Assembly: GCA_946530355.1 (NCBI GenBank)
Contig: CAMNAB010000076.1
Location: forward strand, 1 to 14,293
DNA from: Firm-04 sp003446315
GTDB lineage: Bacteria > Bacillota > Clostridia > Oscillospirales > Ruminococcaceae
DNA: 14,293 nucleotides
Direction: 5' to 3'
This document shows, piece by piece, positions 5,010-12,257 of the stretch. The notes below the pieces were generated by a model, which searched no databases, was not told the DNA's origin, and was given only the letters and a program-made list of their open reading frames with translations. The stretch's first letter is position 1; each line of letters begins with the position of its first letter. A program made the translations under genes and the position numbers.

Positions 5010-7250
5010 ATGAAAACAGGACGTTTTTTGAGCTTTATCACTGTGCTGGGTATGGCTGCGCCCTGCATTTCCCTGCAAGTATTTGCAGCGCCGTCGGCAG
5101 TGACGGATTGGACTGCGCTGCGGCATGCGATTGCGGACGGCGGTGAGATCCGGATGGATGCCGATTTGACTGCGGATCCTGCGTCCGGATTATTGGTGAT
5201 CCCGGACGGCGTGTCCGTTTCGCTCGATCTGAATGGACACAAACTGCAAGGCAATATGCAGCATTTCATCACGAATTACGGCGCACTGACGGTTTTTGAT
5301 TCCGGTGAAAACGGTTCGATCACCGGCATCGGCTGTGTGATTGAGAATCAGGAACATGCTGATTTGACGATCAAAAGCGGCTCGATCATCTCAGAAGGAT
5401 ATGTGGATACGGCGGAGGCGAAAATGATTGCTGCGATCCGGAATAACGGCGAAATGCGCTTTGAGGGCGGCTTTCTCCACGGCAAAGACAGCAATGCACT
5501 TTGCATCGGAGCGCAGGGGCATACTGTGATGTCAGACGGCAAAATGACCGCAGGATATACGGTTGATGACGATTATTATGCGGTGTGCGGCTCCGGCAGT
5601 TTTGAAATGTCCGGCGGCGAATTGACCGGAACTGAGATCCGTGAGATGGAATTGGAAGTCGGATATGATGACATGGGCGACGAGTTTTTGTTTGAAAAAT
5701 GGTATGTGTATGCGAGTGAGGCAGTTTCGCGGGAGATCGCTTCCGGCTTGCGGCTCCCGCAGGGGAAAGCATTCCTTGCAGGCGCTCATCCGGACGGCTC
5801 AGATGCGGTTTTGCTCTCTGAGGCGGATGCTACAGATGCTGCAAAACTCTCCAAATATGTATATCTGCATGTGACGGATGCGGCTGCGGTCACGACAACT
5901 GCAACGGAGACAACCGTCACAACAACGGTAACAACCATTCCGGATACACAGTCGGAATGGGAACGCTTTCAGGAACAGATCCGGAACAGCGGTTCTTACG
6001 TTCTGGAGCAGGATCTGATCGCGGATGCACGAAGTCATACGTTTGAGATCCCGAAAGGCGTGACGGTCAGCATTGACCTGAACGGGCATAAAATTGACCG
6101 TGATCTGCGGGATGAGTGGGATAATGAACGGACAGACGGCGCTGTATTCTGCAACCGCGGCACACTGACGGTTTCTGATTCTGTCGGAAGCGGTATGATC
6201 TGCGGCGGATATGATCACAATGGCGGCGGCGGTATCCAGAATTTCGGCACGCTTTATTTGTACGGCGGCTGTGTGTGCGAGAACCATACAGACGGCTGGA
6301 ACGGCGGCGGGATCTGGAATGGAGTCGATGCAGTTCTGGTAATCGACGGCGGCGAGATCCGGAACAATCAGGCGGTGATGTGCAACGGCGGCGGGATTGC
6401 CAATGCGGGCACGGTGCTGATGGAAAGCGGCGTGATTTCCGGTAATTCTGCGCAGGATGGCTATTATGCCGATGGCGGCGGCGTATTGAATATGCGCGGC
6501 GCATCCTTTACCATGAACGGCGGCGAGATTTGCGGCAATCTGACAGAATTATACGGTGCCGGCATTGTGAATCAGGGGACGCTGATTCTGAACGGCGGCA
6601 TGATCTATGGCAATACCATACACCGTTACCATGATGAGAGCGACAGCTATACAACAGAGCATTTTGGAAATGCAGTTGCAAACATCGCCGGCGGCACAGT
6701 GACACTCGGCGGCGCGGCGCTGATGGCTGGAACGGCTGCGGATGGTTCCGATCAGGTTTATATGCCGCAGGCTTCTTATGCGGATGTTGTGTCACAAATT
6801 GCGGATTATGGCTATCTTGCATGGACTGATACCGTTCCGGAAACAAGTACGACAACGGTTACAACCATAACGACAACGACGGAAACGGTGACGGAAACGA
6901 CTGTGACAACGACCGCGGCATTGCAGCAGATCGCATCGGATGAGGTGCTTTGCCGATGGGCAGAAAAGGACTGTCAGAAGAAGCACGGGGTCAAGGTCAA
7001 GGCATCGGTCGTTGAGAAGACGGACGGTATGCTGACGGTTGCGCTGACGGATGCGGACGGCAACTGTATTGATACTTATGTGATTGATGTCACAACGGGC
7101 ATTGCGAAAAACAACGCAGCAAAGCAGATTTCGCTTCCGCAAACCGGCAATCGGTCAGTGGATCGGGCATTGCTGCTGCTGGGCGCATGCATGCTGACCG
7201 GAACGGGTCTTTTTACCATAAAAAGAAGCTGCACAGTAAAATGTAAGTGA
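5010..7250 (+). CDS. LPXTG cell-wall-anchored surface protein with beta-helix-like repeats
   Basis: This 746-residue protein has a signal peptide (1 to about 26, ending VFA before APSA), a C-terminal LPQTG sortase signal at 709-713, a hydrophobic stretch and a KR-containing tail, so it should be covalently anchored to peptidoglycan outside the cell. Two related modules are visible. The first starts near DWTALRHAIADGG and has SVSLDLNGHKL; the second starts near SEWERFQEQIRNSG (about 315) and has TVSIDLNGHKI. Thr-rich linkers lie at about 294-312 and 611-637. From about 406 to 530 the second module has repeated GGGI.N.GTL...GG.I.GN units, like right-handed beta-helix surface proteins. A small domain between the second linker and LPQTG resembles a peptidase-propeptide-like fold (weak). 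The ATG at 5010 has AAAGGAG 8 bases upstream. The ligand is unknown; adhesion or polysaccharide binding is a guess. Confidence 0.88.
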   Translation: MKTGRFLSFITVLGMAAPCISLQVFAAPSAVTDWTALRHAIADGGEIRMDADLTADPASGLLVIPDGVSVSLDLNGHKLQGNMQHFITNYGALTVFDSGENGSITGIGCVIENQEHADLTIKSGSIISEGYVDTAEAKMIAAIRNNGEMRFEGGFLHGKDSNALCIGAQGHTVMSDGKMTAGYTVDDDYYAVCGSGSFEMSGGELTGTEIREMELEVGYDDMGDEFLFEKWYVYASEAVSREIASGLRLPQGKAFLAGAHPDGSDAVLLSEADATDAAKLSKYVYLHVTDAAAVTTTATETTVTTTVTTIPDTQSEWERFQEQIRNSGSYVLEQDLIADARSHTFEIPKGVTVSIDLNGHKIDRDLRDEWDNERTDGAVFCNRGTLTVSDSVGSGMICGGYDHNGGGGIQNFGTLYLYGGCVCENHTDGWNGGGIWNGVDAVLVIDGGEIRNNQAVMCNGGGIANAGTVLMESGVISGNSAQDGYYADGGGVLNMRGASFTMNGGEICGNLTELYGAGIVNQGTLILNGGMIYGNTIHRYHDESDSYTTEHFGNAVANIAGGTVTLGGAALMAGTAADGSDQVYMPQASYADVVSQIADYGYLAWTDTVPETSTTTVTTITTTTETVTETTVTTTAALQQIASDEVLCRWAEKDCQKKHGVKVKASVVEKTDGMLTVALTDADGNCIDTYVIDVTTGIAKNNAAKQISLPQTGNRSVDRALLLLGACMLTGTGLFTIKRSCTVKCK

Positions 7251-7254
7251 GTTA

Positions 7255-7283
7255 TTGCATTTTTTTTCGTTTTATGCTATAAT
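7255..7283 (+). promoter_or_regulatory. Sigma-A promoter of the Rrf2 regulator gene
   Basis: TTGCAT (7255-7260) and a consensus TATAAT (7278-7283), preceded by TG (extended -10), are 17 bases apart. The start would be near 7290. It begins 5 bases after the surface-protein stop, and no convincing terminator is seen before it. Confidence 0.82.
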
Positions 7284-7350
7284 AATACTATGATTTGTAT
7301 GTATTAGCGGATCCGTTGGATTCCGGATTGACAATTTGAAGGAGCATGAT

Positions 7351-7788
7351 ATGAAAATTTCAACCAAGGGTCGTTACGCACTGCGCATGCTGATTGAATT
7401 GGCTGCACACGAGGATGATGGCTTCGTTTCGCTGAAAGAGGTGTCGGAACGGCAGAATATTTCCAAAAAATATCTGGAGCAGATTGTTCCGATGCTCAAT
7501 CGCAGCGGCATTTTGCGTACCAACCGCGGCAATAAAGGCGGTTATATGCTCGCTGTGCCGGCGAATGAATGTACGGTTGGAGATGTGCTGCGGGCAACGG
7601 AAGGCAGCCTTGCACCTGTTTCATGTCTGGAATATGATGTCAATGACTGTCCGCGTGCAGCAAGCTGTGCAACACTGTATGTCTGGGAAGGACTTGCAAA
7701 AGTTGTCGCGGAGTATCTCGACAGCATCACCCTTCAGGACATTCTGGATCGGGAAGGCGAATTCAGCGGCAGCGATTACTGCATCTGA
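7351..7788 (+). CDS. Rrf2-family transcriptional regulator, IscR-like with three cysteines
   Basis: This is a 145-residue Rrf2 protein. It has the N-terminal helix MKISTKGRYALRMLIELA (1-18), a winged helix with ISKKYLEQIVPMLNRSGIL (37-55) and the wing GNKGGYMLA (60-68), then a cluster of Cys92, Cys100 and Cys106. IscR uses three cysteines in this place to hold a [2Fe-2S] cluster, so it likely senses Fe-S status, oxygen or nitrosative stress. The spacing here is C-x7-C-x5-C rather than the C-x5-C-x5-C of E. coli IscR. The ATG at 7351 follows AAGGAG (7339-7344) by 6 bases; the in-frame TTG at 7336 lies before that ribosome site. Unlike many Clostridia it is not followed by nifS/iscU-type genes. 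It has its own strong promoter; its targets are not known. Confidence 0.93.
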   Translation: MKISTKGRYALRMLIELAAHEDDGFVSLKEVSERQNISKKYLEQIVPMLNRSGILRTNRGNKGGYMLAVPANECTVGDVLRATEGSLAPVSCLEYDVNDCPRAASCATLYVWEGLAKVVAEYLDSITLQDILDREGEFSGSDYCI

Positions 7789-7973
7789 CCGCCCCCATCC
7801 CATTCTCTCAATAATCGTGCCGAAAGGCTGATTATATCAAATCTATATAGGAGCGTGCTTGTTTGAAAAAGTACAATACACCGGAGATTGTGTGCTGAAC
7901 GGGAGGTTCACATACAATGCTCAACCTCCCGCTGAAAAGCAATTGCAGTCAACAATTTTCAGGAGGATAAAAA
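7789..7973 (+). promoter_or_regulatory. Structured leader with short ORF upstream of the acetyltransferase gene
   Basis: This 185-base gap holds two hairpins. The first, 7811-7835, pairs ATAATC with GATTAT around a GCC-GAAA-GGC tip and has no T run. The second, 7900-7931, has a 9-bp stem (CGGGAGGTT with AACCTCCCG) and a 14-base loop. GGGAGG (7901-7906) in that stem could be the ribosome site for a 17-codon ORF at 7917-7970 (MLNLPLKSNCSQQFSGG). The ORF start lies in the loop, and its stop overlaps the end of the AGGAGG site of the next gene. That arrangement suits a leader peptide or translational coupling. I see no convincing promoter here. Confidence 0.4.
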
Positions 7974-8606
7974 ATGAATCACAATGACTATCTCATTCGT
8001 TTGGAGAAGAAAGAAGATTACCGTGCAATCGAGCATTTGGTCAGAAATGCGTTCTGGAATGTTTACCGTCCGGGATGCAGCGAGCATTATGTGCTGCATG
8101 TGCTGCGGGATGACCCTGCTTTCATCCGGGAACTCGATTTTGTCATGGAAAGCAGCGGCAGATTGATCGGGCAGAATATGTTCATGAAAACCGTGATCGA
8201 ATCAGATGACGGCAGAACGATTCCTGTGCTGACAATGGGCCCGATCTGCATTGCACCGGATTTGCAGCGGAAAGGTTACGGCAAGATCCTTTTGGATGTT
8301 ACCGTGCAGAAAGCTGCGGAAATGGGCTTTGGTGCTGTTCTGTTTGAAGGAAATATTGATTTTTACGGGAAAAGCGGCTTCGATTATGCTGCAAAATTCG
8401 GGATCCGTTATCATGATCTTCCGGAAGACGCAGATGCTTCCTTCTTCCTCTGCAAAGAGCTGATCCCCGGTTATCTGGATGATGTCACGGGTGTGTATCT
8501 CACGCCGCAGGGCTATTATGTGGATGATGCGGATGTGGAAGCATTCGATCGGGATTTTCCTTATATGGAAAAGAAGAAGCTGCCGGGACAGTTGTTTGAT
8601 GCCTAA
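7974..8606 (+). CDS. GNAT-family N-acetyltransferase
   Basis: This 210-residue protein has the GNAT fold. Motif A, the acetyl-CoA pyrophosphate loop, is ICIAPDLQRKGYGKILLD with QRKGYG at 98-103. Motif B includes VLFEGNIDFYGKSGF (122-136), where FY...GF is common in the YhbS/PA-type subgroup. The region after 140 is an extra C-terminal segment with many acidic and aromatic residues. It should transfer an acetyl group from acetyl-CoA to an amine in the cytoplasm; the acceptor cannot be told from sequence. The start has a perfect AGGAGG (7961-7966) 7 bases upstream. It lies 185 bases after the Rrf2 gene, possibly in the same transcript through the structured leader, and ends before a bidirectional terminator shared with the convergent esterase gene. 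Confidence 0.9.
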   Translation: MNHNDYLIRLEKKEDYRAIEHLVRNAFWNVYRPGCSEHYVLHVLRDDPAFIRELDFVMESSGRLIGQNMFMKTVIESDDGRTIPVLTMGPICIAPDLQRKGYGKILLDVTVQKAAEMGFGAVLFEGNIDFYGKSGFDYAAKFGIRYHDLPEDADASFFLCKELIPGYLDDVTGVYLTPQGYYVDDADVEAFDRDFPYMEKKKLPGQLFDA

Positions 8607-8625
8607 GTAACCGCTTATGAATGAG

Positions 8626-8666
8626 AAAAGCCTGAGATCGGAGCAAATTCCGTTCTCAGGCTTTTT
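8626..8666. terminator. Bidirectional terminator between convergent acetyltransferase and esterase genes
   Basis: A 12-bp stem (8626-8637 with 8654-8665, AAAAGCCTGAGA and complement), extended by 4 pairs after a T/T mismatch, has a 6-base loop. It has A residues on the left and a T run on the right, so it can terminate both strands. It lies 12 bases beyond the stop of the - strand esterase. Confidence 0.9.
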
Positions 8667-8677
8667 GTTTTCAGGTC

Positions 8678-11626
8678 TTATTTGACATACTGGGAAAGAT
8701 CAATGTTCAGGTTTTTGAGTCCCTGTGTGATGATGCCGGCGACCACATTTGCACCGGTTTCGGTGAAGTGTGTGTAGTCTGTGCCGCCGTTATAACCGCC
8801 CATATAATAGCTCTTGACGGTGTTATAATCGCGCTTATTGAAATCATTTGCCATTGCCGCGCCCAGATCGAAATACGGGATATTGTACTTGGATGCGAGC
8901 ATTTTGCATGCCGAGTCAATATTGCGGTAGCCGGCGGAGAACGGCTGCGTTGCATTCCGGATGGAGAGTGTCGGGCTCATCAGGATCGGCGTTGCACCTT
9001 TGTCCATTGCACCCTTGATATAGAATGTCATGTAATACTCAAAGGAACCAGTCTGCGGGTTATCCACATTGCCGCAAACCGGTGCATAACGCTCCGGCTG
9101 CGTGCTTGCGCCGTCATTGATGCCGAAATCGACCAGCAGATAATCGCCCGGTTTGATGATATCCAGAATCGCAGTCAGTCTGCCGTTGTCGTAGAAACTC
9201 TTGGAGCTTCTGCCTGCGATGGCGTGGTTTGCGACTGTGACATTGGAAGTGAGATAATCCTGCAAATAATAGCCCCAGCCCTGCTGCGGTGCGTAGCTTG
9301 CACGATAGCTCTGTGCGGTGGAGTCTGCTGCCACATACAGCACCGGATTTTCGCTGACGGGCCCGGAATAATGCTCGTTCGGATCATACGGTTCGGCGAT
9401 CGGCTCATCCGTGAAGGTCAGCTTGAGATAATCGAAGTTCGGGCCGCCTTCTGCGGTGTTGGATTGCAGCTTGATGGTGTTGAAGCCTTCTTGCAGCGGC
9501 AGAACCAATGCACGTTCTTCCCATGTTGTCCAGGCACCGGTGGTCAGGAAGCTCTGCTTCCAGATATCGCTGCTGCCGCTGACGGAAACGGTCATATCGC
9601 GGTCATTTGCGGAGCCGTTTGCAATGTGGAAGGAGCAGAGATAATTGCCGGTTTGCGGAACATTGACGGAAAAGGTCACATTGCTGGTCGTGGCGTTATC
9701 CAGATTCAGATAATCGCGGTAGAGATAACCGGTGTTTGTTTCCTCGTGCACACCGTTTACGATGCGCTGTTCAGAAGCCGCATATTTCGGATCTGCAAAC
9801 GCGGCATCTTTTCCGAGCAGATACGATTGCAGAAGTGCGATATCCTCAGCCGTGACCTGCATATCGCCGTTCAGATCCGCTGCCTGCTGCTGATTATAAG
9901 GAGATGCTGCATTGACGCGCTTTGCAAGGGTGAGGTCTTTTGCGGTCAGTCTGCTGTCGCCGTCCAGATCGCCTTGCAGACGCGGCATGCTGGATTCATC
10001 CAGCGGGAATTCAATTGCCCATTTCTGATTATCGGTGCCGTCGTTTTCCCACTCGATGGCGTTTGCTTTTTCGTCATGGGAACCGCTCCAGATGCCGACA
10101 TAGCTGCGGTATTTGGAGACACCGGTTGCGATGTGATAATAATTGCCGTCCTTGAGGATCTTGAAGATCTGAGCGCCGGAAGTGTTCGGTGTCCAGATGC
10201 CGATGTTGGTGCCGTTTTCCGTTTTTCCTTCGGTGACATCCATCACATAGCTGCTGCCGCCGTCGAGCATGGAATAGATATAGTATTCATCTTCTGCTTC
10301 GGTGCTTTTCAGGATCCATGTATTGCTGTCAGAGGGGAGATCGCCGCTGCTCTGCGAGACATTGGTTCCCTGTGCTGCAATGCCGTCTTCAACGGAAAGA
10401 TACATGCCGGATTCCACATTGCGGAACAGCACTTTCTGACCGTTTGTGAAGATCTCACCTTTCGGGCCGGTATAAGTGCCGCCGGCATTGATGGCATCAG
10501 CCATGAACTGTGCAAGCACCGTTGCGCCGGCACGGTTCGGATGCAGATTGTCGCTCAGATACATGGCAGAGACTTCATCTGCGGTTTTGGTCAGGCAATA
10601 ATCCTGCCAGAGATTGAACAGGTCAACAACTTCAATATTGAGTGCAGCGCCGACGCGGTCGAGTGCAGCGCCGTACCATCTGCCGCTGAGCAGCGGATTG
10701 CGCTGACAGTCACCGTTTCTGCCCTGCTGCTTGACCAGTATAACGCGCATGCCTTTGTTCATAGCACGCTGCGCCATATCGGTGATGATCTCCTCATATT
10801 GCGCTTCGGTGGTGTTATTTTTTGCGTTTGTGTCGTTGATGCCGATGGAAATGACATAAATATCACCGGGCTGACCGTTTTTCTCGATGACATCAAACTG
10901 ACCGGATTCCATGAAGCCGCGTGCCCACTGACCGGAAGCAGCCATATTCATGACCTGCCATTGTGTTGTGTCGATGAAACCGGGCAGCATTTGTGCCCAG
11001 CCTGCCTGTGAGGAGCTGTCCAGCGGATAGTAATTGCAGACGGTGGAGTCGCCGCAGACCCAGATGGTCGGGTTTGTATGCGTTTGCGTGGAGATCTGTT
11101 TGATCTCCAGTGCGGAGATGGAATAGGCATAGCCTTCCTTGCCGGCGAATGCAGAAATATTGAGCTGACCGTCTGTGACCGGCACCTGCAAGGTATGATA
11201 AGCGCCGTTTCCGGTCATATTCACGATTTGCAGCATGCCTTCAATGCCGATGCTGGTGCGGTTGGTGTTGCCGAGCCACACCGAGACTTGATAGAGTCCG
11301 TTCGGGACATCCGCGCAGAAGGTATAATTTCCGGTTGCGTATGCATTTTTGAACTGCACGGCATCGCTGAGTGCGCCGGAACCGGATGCGCCGACATCAG
11401 CGACGGATGTGCCGGAAGAAAAGCCGTAGCCGCGGGAGCTGTTATAGCCGGTGGATGCGTTCACACCGGTATATCCGCTGGCGGTTCCGCCGTTGCCGAA
11501 GTCGAATTTCCAGTAAGTGGATGCAGCGGATGCCTTCAGACTTTGCTGCGGCAATCCTGCTGCGAGCGTTGCGGTGACGGCAAGGGATGCCGCAGCCGCC
11601 GTGAGCTTGCGAAAGAATCGTTTCAT
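8678..11626 (-). CDS. Cellulosomal rhamnogalacturonan acetylesterase with two CE12 domains, CBM13-like, dockerin and CBM35-like domains
   Basis: This is a 982-residue secreted enzyme. Order: signal peptide (1 to about 34); malectin-like N-terminal beta domain (37-175); first SGNH/CE12 esterase (186-382) with GDST (Ser194), GIND (262-265) and DNLHPN (Asp359, His362); ricin/CBM13-like domain (about 394-540); type I dockerin (about 551-606) with two Ca-binding repeats, DLDGDSRLTAKD and DLNGDMQVTAED; CBM35-like domain (about 613-739); second CE12 (about 760-975) with ADST (Ser769), GIND (835-838) and DYTH (Asp950, His953). Both catalytic sets look intact. CE12 enzymes remove acetyl groups from rhamnogalacturonan in pectin; the dockerin would attach it to a scaffoldin. 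Two CE12 domains around CBM and dockerin modules are known in cellulosomal Clostridia and Ruminococcus. The ATG at 11626 follows AGGGGG by 9 bases. It is monocistronic, with its own promoter and terminator. Confidence 0.95.
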   Translation of the reverse strand: MKRFFRKLTAAAASLAVTATLAAGLPQQSLKASAASTYWKFDFGNGGTASGYTGVNASTGYNSSRGYGFSSGTSVADVGASGSGALSDAVQFKNAYATGNYTFCADVPNGLYQVSVWLGNTNRTSIGIEGMLQIVNMTGNGAYHTLQVPVTDGQLNISAFAGKEGYAYSISALEIKQISTQTHTNPTIWVCGDSTVCNYYPLDSSSQAGWAQMLPGFIDTTQWQVMNMAASGQWARGFMESGQFDVIEKNGQPGDIYVISIGINDTNAKNNTTEAQYEEIITDMAQRAMNKGMRVILVKQQGRNGDCQRNPLLSGRWYGAALDRVGAALNIEVVDLFNLWQDYCLTKTADEVSAMYLSDNLHPNRAGATVLAQFMADAINAGGTYTGPKGEIFTNGQKVLFRNVESGMYLSVEDGIAAQGTNVSQSSGDLPSDSNTWILKSTEAEDEYYIYSMLDGGSSYVMDVTEGKTENGTNIGIWTPNTSGAQIFKILKDGNYYHIATGVSKYRSYVGIWSGSHDEKANAIEWENDGTDNQKWAIEFPLDESSMPRLQGDLDGDSRLTAKDLTLAKRVNAASPYNQQQAADLNGDMQVTAEDIALLQSYLLGKDAAFADPKYAASEQRIVNGVHEETNTGYLYRDYLNLDNATTSNVTFSVNVPQTGNYLCSFHIANGSANDRDMTVSVSGSSDIWKQSFLTTGAWTTWEERALVLPLQEGFNTIKLQSNTAEGGPNFDYLKLTFTDEPIAEPYDPNEHYSGPVSENPVLYVAADSTAQSYRASYAPQQGWGYYLQDYLTSNVTVANHAIAGRSSKSFYDNGRLTAILDIIKPGDYLLVDFGINDGASTQPERYAPVCGNVDNPQTGSFEYYMTFYIKGAMDKGATPILMSPTLSIRNATQPFSAGYRNIDSACKMLASKYNIPYFDLGAAMANDFNKRDYNTVKSYYMGGYNGGTDYTHFTETGANVVAGIITQGLKNLNIDLSQYVK

Positions 11627-11660
11627 GAATGAAAACCCCCTGTTCGGATGTAAAAAGATT

Positions 11661-11675
11661 GATATACCATATATC
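11661..11675. promoter_or_regulatory. Palindrome in the esterase leader, candidate operator
   Basis: GATATA-CCA-TATATC is a 6+3+6 inverted repeat located about 10-25 bases downstream of the predicted esterase transcript start. This is a common place for a repressor site. The AT-rich composition makes chance occurrence possible. Confidence 0.35.
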
Positions 11676-11691
11676 ATATTTCTGTAAATTT

Positions 11692-11720
11692 ATCATACCA
11701 TAATAAAATTACAGTGTCAA
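11692..11720 (-). promoter_or_regulatory. Sigma-A promoter of the CE12 esterase gene
   Basis: On the - strand a perfect TTGACA (11720-11715) and TATGAT (11697-11692) are separated by 17 bases, with a start near 11685 and a leader of about 60 bases. This excludes the upstream in-frame start at 11677 as the main start, since the AGGGGG site precedes 11626. Confidence 0.87.
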
Positions 11721-11883
11721 GGAGTAATACGGAACTTGCGGGAAAAAGACAAGAAAAAAAGACAATTGTACATGTTTGAAATTGCTGTGCATAATGCCGG
11801 ATGTTCACAAAATTCTTTCCGTTTATTCACAAAGAGTTCATATTCTATTCTTTTATATTTTATGATTATAAGTTATAATAAGA

Positions 11884-11992
11884 ACAAGGTTGAAGAAACC
11901 TTGTTTCAAATCCCCCAATCCCCTATGTTTTGTTGATTTTACTTCTCCTTGCAGCTATGTGGCATTTGTCCGCATAGCTCCTATCTTTTTTT
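11884..11992 (+). ncRNA. Candidate small RNA 1 with C-rich unpaired segment
   Basis: TATAAT at 11874-11879 is followed at once by a hairpin (AACAAGGTT 11883-11891 with AACCTTGTT 11897-11905). Then come an unpaired C-rich stretch (TCCCCCAATCCCC, 11911-11923) and a 10-bp hairpin (11953-11962 with 11970-11979) with seven T residues at 11986-11992. The -35 region is weak, and 6 bases separate the last stem from the T run. No protein frame with a ribosome site is present. The design matches candidate 2 downstream, including the shared motif CCCAATCCCCTAT (11914-11926). C-rich loops in Firmicutes small RNAs commonly pair with ribosome sites. The bases from about 11737 to 11870 before it show nothing I can assign. 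Confidence 0.42.
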
Positions 11993-12018
11993 AGGGGACT
12001 TTATTGTTTTGAATATAT

Positions 12019-12060
12019 AACAAATTAGAAGATACCGGCTGTGATATCTTCTAATTTGTT
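12019..12060. repeat. 16-bp perfect inverted repeat
   Basis: The arm AACAAATTAGAAGATA (12019-12034) and its complement (12045-12060) enclose a 10-base loop. There is no T run after it on the + strand. It may be an mRNA hairpin, an RNA-protein site or a remnant of a small mobile element; no element ends or transposase are seen. Confidence 0.6.
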
Positions 12061-12137
12061 TACGCACTGTAATATTCCGGAAAAATATTCTGAAAATCTT
12101 TCAGGTTATTTTAATGTTGCGCTGTTATAATAGGGTC

Positions 12138-12256
12138 AGTGAAGCAAAACAATTGCTTCCTGAATGATTTTACCCCATTTTCCCAATTTCCCTATTACCG
12201 GATTGCACTCATTTATATTTACTTCGGGACTGCTTTGAAAAGCAGCCCCTTTTTTC
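12138..12256 (+). ncRNA. Candidate small RNA 2 with C-rich unpaired segment
   Basis: An extended -10 promoter (TG-T-TATAAT, 12123-12131) precedes a hairpin (GAAGCAA 12141-12147 with TTGCTTC 12153-12159). A C-rich unpaired stretch follows (12171-12199), containing CCCAATTTCCCTAT at 12182-12195, nearly the same motif as in candidate 1. It ends in a terminator hairpin (12226-12248, with a bulged A) and T run 12250-12255. The predicted size of about 118 bases and the whole layout parallel candidate 1. No coding frame is evident. It ends just before the stop of the convergent gene. Confidence 0.48.
12226..12255 (+). terminator. Intrinsic terminator of candidate small RNA 2
   Basis: GGG-A-CTGCTT pairs with AAGCAG-CCC around TGAA, followed by six T residues. 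The orientation is +, although no + strand protein gene lies upstream. This is the main reason to suspect a non-coding transcript here. Confidence 0.78.
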
Positions 12257-12257
12257 T

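Noticed and set aside
8768..11011. A 747-codon open frame on the + strand, antisense to the CE12 esterase.
   Set aside because: The translated product has no recognisable domain and no ribosome site at its start, and it lies opposite a fully supported enzyme. It results from codon composition of the real gene.
11736..11936. A 66-codon + strand frame (MREKDKKKRQLYMF...).
   Set aside because: No ribosome site, no similarity that I recognise, and it runs into the candidate small RNA region.
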